Of a DNA stretch of 38,937 nucleotides, positions 34,801 to 38,937 are shown piece after piece (within the stretch, counting starts at the first letter, position 1; every line of letters begins with the position of its first letter). Origin of the DNA: Flavobacteriales bacterium (GTDB taxonomy: Bacteria > Bacteroidota > Bacteroidia > Flavobacteriales_D > Sanyastnellaceae); contig JAQWFN010000056.1 of NCBI GenBank assembly GCA_029238785.1, positions 1-38,937 of the forward strand. The letters run 5' to 3'. A program made the translations under genes and the position numbers. Under the pieces are notes generated by a model. That model had not been told where the DNA came from. It was given only the letters and a program-made list of their open reading frames with translations, and did no database searches.

Positions 34801-37800
34801 ACAACAACAATTGACCTTATCGTAAACGTACTCGATTGTAACTGTTCAGCACCACCAAGCATTGCTTGTGCTGCGGACCAAACAAGCAATACAGATTTAA
34901 ACAGCTGTGATGCCAACCTTAGTGTAACAGCACCAGCTGTTGTTAGCTCTTGCTTTGGTACTACCGCAATTGATTTTGATGGTACGAACGATTTCATCCA
35001 AGTTCCTAATCGAATTAATGATGGCGCCTTTGCTATTGATTTTTGGTTCAAGCCAGAAGCAAGTACTTGGAACGGAACCATCTTCGATATGTCTGAAGAC
35101 GACGATGCTAATGGAACAAATCAGCGCTACTTCTATATCCATGGAGACCAAAACGGGCTAGAGTTTAGCTTTGAATCTGATGATGATTCAGATGTGAACC
35201 TCAATGCAAACCTTGATTTGAGTGAGGTGAGATGGTATCATGTTGTAGTTAATGGAAACTTTAATGCAGCTGGCCCTCACCAAATGTATATTGATGGATC
35301 ACTAGAAGCATCATCAAATGCTACTACTAGCGCTAAACCAACAACATACAGAACTCCTCGTATTGGTAATTACGGTTCTAGTTATGTGGTTCCACAAAAT
35401 GCTTTTGGTGGACAAATTGACAATTTCAGAATCTACAACACCAACCTTTCTGCTACGGAAGTGAGTGAAGTAGCTTGTTCTAACTTAACAAGTGTGCCTA
35501 ACAACCTGATCATGAACCTTCAGTTTGAAGACGGAACAGGAAGCGCTACTGCCAGTGATTCCGGTCCAGACGGAAACGATGGAACCTTGAACAACATGAA
35601 CGTGGCTAACGTTTGGGTAAGCTCTGACTTAATTAGCGAATGTACAACGCTCACTAACAATATTACAGGTACAAACGATGCTTCTGGTGTTTATCCATTG
35701 GGAAGTACTAACGTTATCTGGACAGCAACGAACACTTCTGGGAACAGCAATTCATGCACCCAAGTAATAACTGTTCTTGATAACCAAGCTCCAAGCATCA
35801 CTTGCCCTGCTAACATTAATACCTCAAACGCACCCGGTTTATGTGAAGCAAACATCGCTCTTGGTAATCCCGTGGTTTCAGATAACTGTGGAGTTCCAAC
35901 TTTCAGCAATAATGCGCCTGCTACATTCCCAATTGGAACTACAGATGTAATTTGGACAGTAACAGATGGTGCTGGAAACACTTCAACCTGTACACAAACA
36001 GTAAGCGTTAACGATAACGAATTACCAAATGCCGTTTGTCAGGATTTAACAGTTGAATTAGACGCTTCTGGCTCTGCAAGTATTTCAAGCGCTATGATTG
36101 ACAATGGCGCAAGTGATAATTGTGGAATTGATAACATCTCAATCAGCCAAAATAGCTTTGATTGTTCTGATTTATCTTCAGGAACAACAATCACCTCAAG
36201 CAATGGTTATAATGTCAATATAAATGTTGATGCAATTAATATTAATCCTAGCAGTTTTTCTTGTGCGTTTGGTTACAATTACACTGTTGATTTAGCTTAT
36301 ACAGTGACATTTGACGGAGCTAACATTCCTTCAAATTTATTTACACTTCAAGGAACGATAGGATGTGGTCTAAACTCACACTTCTTCAACCTTCCAAATA
36401 CAGGTGGATCAGGTACAGTTACTTCTGCTAATTCTTACACTTCTAACACTGATTGTGCGACCGTTACTCCAGAGAGTTTAGGATGTAATACCATTAACAT
36501 TCAGATTTCTGGTCCAGGAATACCGAACCAAACCATCACCCTAAATCCTTCTGCAGTTCCGGTAACAATGACCGTTACTGATACAAATGGAAATGTTAAT
36601 ACCTGCACCTCAATGGTGACAGTTGAAGACAACATTCCACCAACAATCACGTGTGCTGCAAATGTAAACGCTTCTACAGACCTTGGTTCTTGCTTTGCTA
36701 CTGTTTCACTTGCTGCTCCTAGTACTGCTGATAACTGTGGTGTAGCTTCGGTAACCAATAATGCTCCAGCTACCTTCCCTATCGGTACGACTCCTGTTAC
36801 TTGGACAGTGACTGACAATGCTGGGAACACCGCTACTTGTTCTCAAAATGCTACGGTTGCTGATAACGAGAATCCAACAATCACTTGTGGTGGAGACATC
36901 AGTGTAAATACAAACGCAGCAGGATGTAGAGCCAATGTTACCGTTCCTGCACCTACAACGAGTGACAACTGTGGAATTAGTTCTTTGGTGAACAATTACA
37001 ACGGAACAACAAATGCCAGTGACAACTACCCAGTTGGAACAACGACTGTTGTATGGACCATCACAGATAATGCTGGGAACAGCTCAACTTGCTCTCAAGA
37101 CATTACTGTGATTGATAATTTAACAGCAGACGCTGGCTCAAACCTTACTGTATGTGAAGGAGAAACGGTTAATTTGTTTGCAAATGCATCTGGGGCTAGT
37201 CCGTTCCTCTATTCTTGGAACAACGGCTTAGGAAACACACCAACACCTTCATTTGTGGGTAGTCTTGGTACTTACGCAAATCAAACCACTACTTATACTG
37301 TAACGGTTTCAGACGATAACGGCTGTATAGATACAGACAACGTCAACGTTACAATTCTTTCTGTTCCTCAAGCAAGTATTAGTACTGTTGATGCCACTTG
37401 CGGAAGCAATAATGGTTCAGTTACCTTCAGTTTTAATGGCCACCCCAACAGAGGAGCTGTTGAATATAGTCTTAATGGTGGGTCAAGCTACCAACCCGCA
37501 GTTGCCGACAACTCAGGGGCAGTTACTTATAATGGACTTGCTCCAGGAACATATACCTTCTTCGCAAGATGGGGTAATGACGAATGTCCTGTTTCATTGG
37601 GCTCCTTCACCATTTCAGATGTTGATACAACTGACCCAACGATTGTTTGTCCGGCGAATATCACTGCATCTACCTCGGCCGCTTTTTGCTCGGCAAATGT
37701 AAGTGTTGCTGTACCTGTTACGAATGACAACTGTTCGGTAACAAGCTTGGTAAACGACTTTAACGCTACTGGTAATGCTTCTGGTGTTTATCCACTTGGA

Positions 37801-38937
37801 ACAACAGCAGTACTTTGGACAGTGAGTGATTATAACGGGAATACAGCCTCTTGTTCAATGAATATCACCGTGATTGATGATGTGGCACCTGTAATTACTT
37901 GTGCTTCGGATGTGATTGCAAGCACAAACCTTGGCTCTTGTTCGGCGAGTATTGCTTTGCCATCACCTGTGGCAACGGACAATTGTGGTCTTGCTTCTCT
38001 TATTGATAATGCTCCAGCTACTTTCCCTATCGGTACAACAACAGTAACATATACCGCTGTAGATAATGCTGGTAATGTTTCTACTTGCGCTATTGATGTA
38101 ATTGTTAGCGACAACGAAAACCCAACAATCACTTGTGCGGCTGATGTCAACACCACTACCGATGCCGGTTCCTGCTTCGCGGCTGTAGTACTTGCTGCTC
38201 CTACTACTTCAGATAACTGTGGTGTAGCTTCAGTGAACAACGACGCTCCAGCTACCTTCCCTATCGGAACAACAACAGTGACTTGGACGGTAACTGACAA
38301 CGCTGGAAATACCGCTACTTGCACGCAAGATGTAATGGTAACGGATAACGAAAACCCAACAATCACTTGTGCTGCAGATGTTAATGCAACTACTGATGCC
38401 GGTTCTTGCTTCGCGACTGTGGTACTCGCTGCTCCTACTACTGCTGATAACTGCGGTGTAGCTTCAGTAAGCAACAACGCTCCAGCTACCTTCCCTATCG
38501 GAACAACAACAGTGACTTGGACGGTAACTGACAATGCTGGTAACACGGCTACGTGTATTCAAGATGTAACGGTTACGGATATCGAAAACCCAACGATTAT
38601 TTGTGCGGCTGACGTGAATGCAACTACTGATGCTGGTTCTTGCTTCGCAACTGTGGTGCTCGCTGCTGCTACTACTGCGGATAACTGCGGTGTAGCTTCA
38701 GTGAACAACAACGCTCCAGCTACCTTCCCTATTGGTACAACAACAGTGACTTGGACGGTGACTGACAACGCTGGTAACACCGCTACTTGTACTCAAGATG
38801 TGACGGTTACAGATAACGAAAACCCAACGATCACTTGTGCTGCTGCTGTCAACACAACGACCGATGCTGACGATTGTTTCGCTACTGTCGTGCTTGCTGC
38901 GCCTACTACTGCTGATAACTGCGGTGTTACCAGCGTT
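31900..38937 (+). CDS. Giant modular surface protein with VCBS, NIDO, LamG and HYR domains (3' end beyond window)
   Basis: Open for 2346 codons and still open at the window edge. The N-terminus has a signal-type segment ending at about residue 46 (FIFLLTLSCLLCNKSFLAQ). Order by approximate residue: FG-GAP/VCBS propeller with DxDxDGD loops (65-430); ASPIC/UnbV-like segment (446-524, DALGATLCLVDCDGNVI); cadherin-like bridging domain (554-651); NIDO-like domain (662-848); Ig-like (882-980); LamG (1024-1187, DFDGTNDFIQVPNR); then HYR repeats interrupted by Ig/SprB-like modules (about 1745-1907), and finally near-identical 78-residue HYR repeats. Many Asp-rich loops suggest calcium binding. It is inferred to be a T9SS-exported adhesin; the sorting domain would be outside the window. 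Confidence 0.9.
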   Translation, partial: MDNLYPNFSTQKKSKTPLFKAFSLNYTFIFLLTLSCLLCNKSFLAQTTWTENAAAYNLDLNGNKDGGFSFCDFDLDGDFDLLINTNSSSYLYENIGGTTFNDITASRAPELTNSARERCAVWGDLNNDGYPDFARNTSNRGIEVFLQDPVTGNFGDGNGGFATQEYNGNNPGNFNIADGVNTEGMGFIDYNGDGYLDIVFDNHNFGVDMLENDGSGFFTHATAKGPSYNAGNPATWPLGLAQDAVDGDYGSVTDYDNDGWVDFIARKRNQVDFFRNIGGTFDEAVDLDQSKNGNKGAVNFSDFDNDGDFDLYWTENGTNQIYENQNGNFVALGAATGIPTGFGGNRIDGLACGDVDNDGDIDIFLAGDQTGFLYINQINDPIGGANTGAAMTFVDSGETFYNDDGEGASFVDIDNDGDLDLYVNIRNDENVLFINNLSGPALDNYLFVDIKENRAIANMPAGVERDALGATLCLVDCDGNVISGIREINGGNGHGTQDVSRIHFGLPDGPADYYILQASYPNIAGQPRLQINEEIRPVDYAYHLYEITYDAALNNAPIGQDDILYFTENTPLTFNPLLDHGNGVDSDPDGDAIYVYAIGTPPSNGTASVNGNGTITYTPGTDFIGIDTFTYIIADNPFCAAAGLFDEITVELIYQDSPDNCVVSFDPYTWTELPPNDDGSTPQINIPFDFLLYGITYNSLYINNNGNVSFDNPYAWFTSAGFPIGTPMIAPFWGDVDTRDWGPYGYQGEVWYTVNSNSVYVTWLNVGPYNAYAAVNDNLQNTFTLVMSDGTDPILAPGNNIGFFYGDMQWTTGSASGGTDGFGGSPATVGVNAGNGVDYVLLGMYNQDNPDYDGPGGNDDGVNWLDDECFEWNVSSSENFPPVAQGFPQGNSYNICFGATETLNLGFTGPETDEIVDLTINTNAWAGATILSSANGNPATAALEITGDVVGTYIISLTATDNDVETETTTIDLIVNVLDCNCSAPPSIACAADQTSNTDLNSCDANLSVTAPAVVSSCFGTTAIDFDGTNDFIQVPNRINDGAFAIDFWFKPEASTWNGTIFDMSEDDDANGTNQRYFYIHGDQNGLEFSFESDDDSDVNLNANLDLSEVRWYHVVVNGNFNAAGPHQMYIDGSLEASSNATTSAKPTTYRTPRIGNYGSSYVVPQNAFGGQIDNFRIYNTNLSATEVSEVACSNLTSVPNNLIMNLQFEDGTGSATASDSGPDGNDGTLNNMNVANVWVSSDLISECTTLTNNITGTNDASGVYPLGSTNVIWTATNTSGNSNSCTQVITVLDNQAPSITCPANINTSNAPGLCEANIALGNPVVSDNCGVPTFSNNAPATFPIGTTDVIWTVTDGAGNTSTCTQTVSVNDNELPNAVCQDLTVELDASGSASISSAMIDNGASDNCGIDNISISQNSFDCSDLSSGTTITSSNGYNVNINVDAININPSSFSCAFGYNYTVDLAYTVTFDGANIPSNLFTLQGTIGCGLNSHFFNLPNTGGSGTVTSANSYTSNTDCATVTPESLGCNTINIQISGPGIPNQTITLNPSAVPVTMTVTDTNGNVNTCTSMVTVEDNIPPTITCAANVNASTDLGSCFATVSLAAPSTADNCGVASVTNNAPATFPIGTTPVTWTVTDNAGNTATCSQNATVADNENPTITCGGDISVNTNAAGCRANVTVPAPTTSDNCGISSLVNNYNGTTNASDNYPVGTTTVVWTITDNAGNSSTCSQDITVIDNLTADAGSNLTVCEGETVNLFANASGASPFLYSWNNGLGNTPTPSFVGSLGTYANQTTTYTVTVSDDNGCIDTDNVNVTILSVPQASISTVDATCGSNNGSVTFSFNGHPNRGAVEYSLNGGSSYQPAVADNSGAVTYNGLAPGTYTFFARWGNDECPVSLGSFTISDVDTTDPTIVCPANITASTSAAFCSANVSVAVPVTNDNCSVTSLVNDFNATGNASGVYPLGTTAVLWTVSDYNGNTASCSMNITVIDDVAPVITCASDVIASTNLGSCSASIALPSPVATDNCGLASLIDNAPATFPIGTTTVTYTAVDNAGNVSTCAIDVIVSDNENPTITCAADVNTTTDAGSCFAAVVLAAPTTSDNCGVASVNNDAPATFPIGTTTVTWTVTDNAGNTATCTQDVMVTDNENPTITCAADVNATTDAGSCFATVVLAAPTTADNCGVASVSNNAPATFPIGTTTVTWTVTDNAGNTATCIQDVTVTDIENPTIICAADVNATTDAGSCFATVVLAAATTADNCGVASVNNNAPATFPIGTTTVTWTVTDNAGNTATCTQDVTVTDNENPTITCAAAVNTTTDADDCFATVVLAAPTTADNCGVTSV
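38122..38937 (+). repeat. Near-identical 234-bp tandem HYR-coding repeats
   Basis: The marker CCAAC in the segment encoding NPTITCAADV recurs at 38122, 38356, 38590 and 38824, exactly 234 bp (78 codons) apart, with high identity between units. Older, more divergent copies with the same period occur at 36640 and 36874, and at about 37636 and 37888 (252 bp apart). The array continues beyond the window. Confidence 0.9.

Noticed and set aside
34575-35081. 168-codon minus-strand frame
   Set aside because: Antisense to the LamG/Ig part of the giant adhesin; no homology.
37830-38546. 238-codon minus-strand frame and similar ones at 36501-36830 and 38559-38780
   Set aside because: They are antisense shadows of the HYR repeats; the repeating composition keeps the opposite strand free of stops. 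The plus strand has clear domain homology.
38122-38937. CRISPR-like periodic repeat
   Set aside because: The period is 234 bp with no short repeat-spacer structure; it is coding and in frame throughout.

Overview
The window is from a Bacteroidota genome, most likely Flavobacteriales (Cryomorphaceae, Schleiferiaceae or Crocinitomicaceae type). The evidence is GldH, several secreted proteins with type IX secretion (T9SS) C-terminal sorting domains, two TonB-dependent receptors with carboxypeptidase-like N-terminal domains, the long Bacteroidota forms of IspG and IleS, the ileS-dksA-lspA gene order, and TAnnTTTG-type -7 boxes. No rRNA, tRNA, insertion sequence or CRISPR array was seen.

Layout: (1) 1-2329, minus strand, the 5' part of a giant secreted adhesin with a TTG start. 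(2) 2554-8627, plus strand, a T9SS lamin-tail protein, a TonB-dependent receptor and a secreted two-HKD phospholipase-D-like protein. This is the best candidate for an undescribed system, a possible extracellular nucleic-acid or phosphodiester utilisation locus. (3) 8717-14925, minus strand, a run recO - TonB receptor - holB - ricT - gldH, with small gaps or overlaps and an internal promoter before ricT. (4) 14926-15187, a divergent intergenic region with a well-formed plus-strand promoter and a terminator about 85 bp after the predicted transcription start. It encodes either a small RNA or an attenuated leader of the 1244-residue surface protein at 15188-18922. (5) 18996-21574, minus strand, a VWA protein and a MoxR-like AAA+ ATPase, translationally coupled. 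(6) 21684-24599, plus strand, a double OmpA-like protein and IspG, convergent and overlapping with (7) 24578-29002, minus strand, ileS-dksA-lspA. (8) 29172-31607, plus strand, a TPR/beta-propeller/OmpA protein resembling T9SS-associated PorE, whose reading frame runs through a strong terminator. (9) 31608-31899, a structured leader region with tiny ORFs. (10) 31900 to the window end, a giant modular adhesin ending in near-identical 234-bp HYR repeats, continuing past the edge.

Functional reading: surface biology dominates (large adhesins, T9SS cargo, GldH, OmpA-type envelope proteins, TonB receptors), interleaved with housekeeping genes for replication and repair (holB, recO), isoprenoid synthesis (ispG), translation (ileS), lipoprotein maturation (lspA) and transcription control (dksA). 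LspA would process lipoproteins such as GldH, and the T9SS would export the sorting-domain proteins. Several genes have TTG or GTG starts that are forced by upstream in-frame stops or supported by family alignment and coupling.
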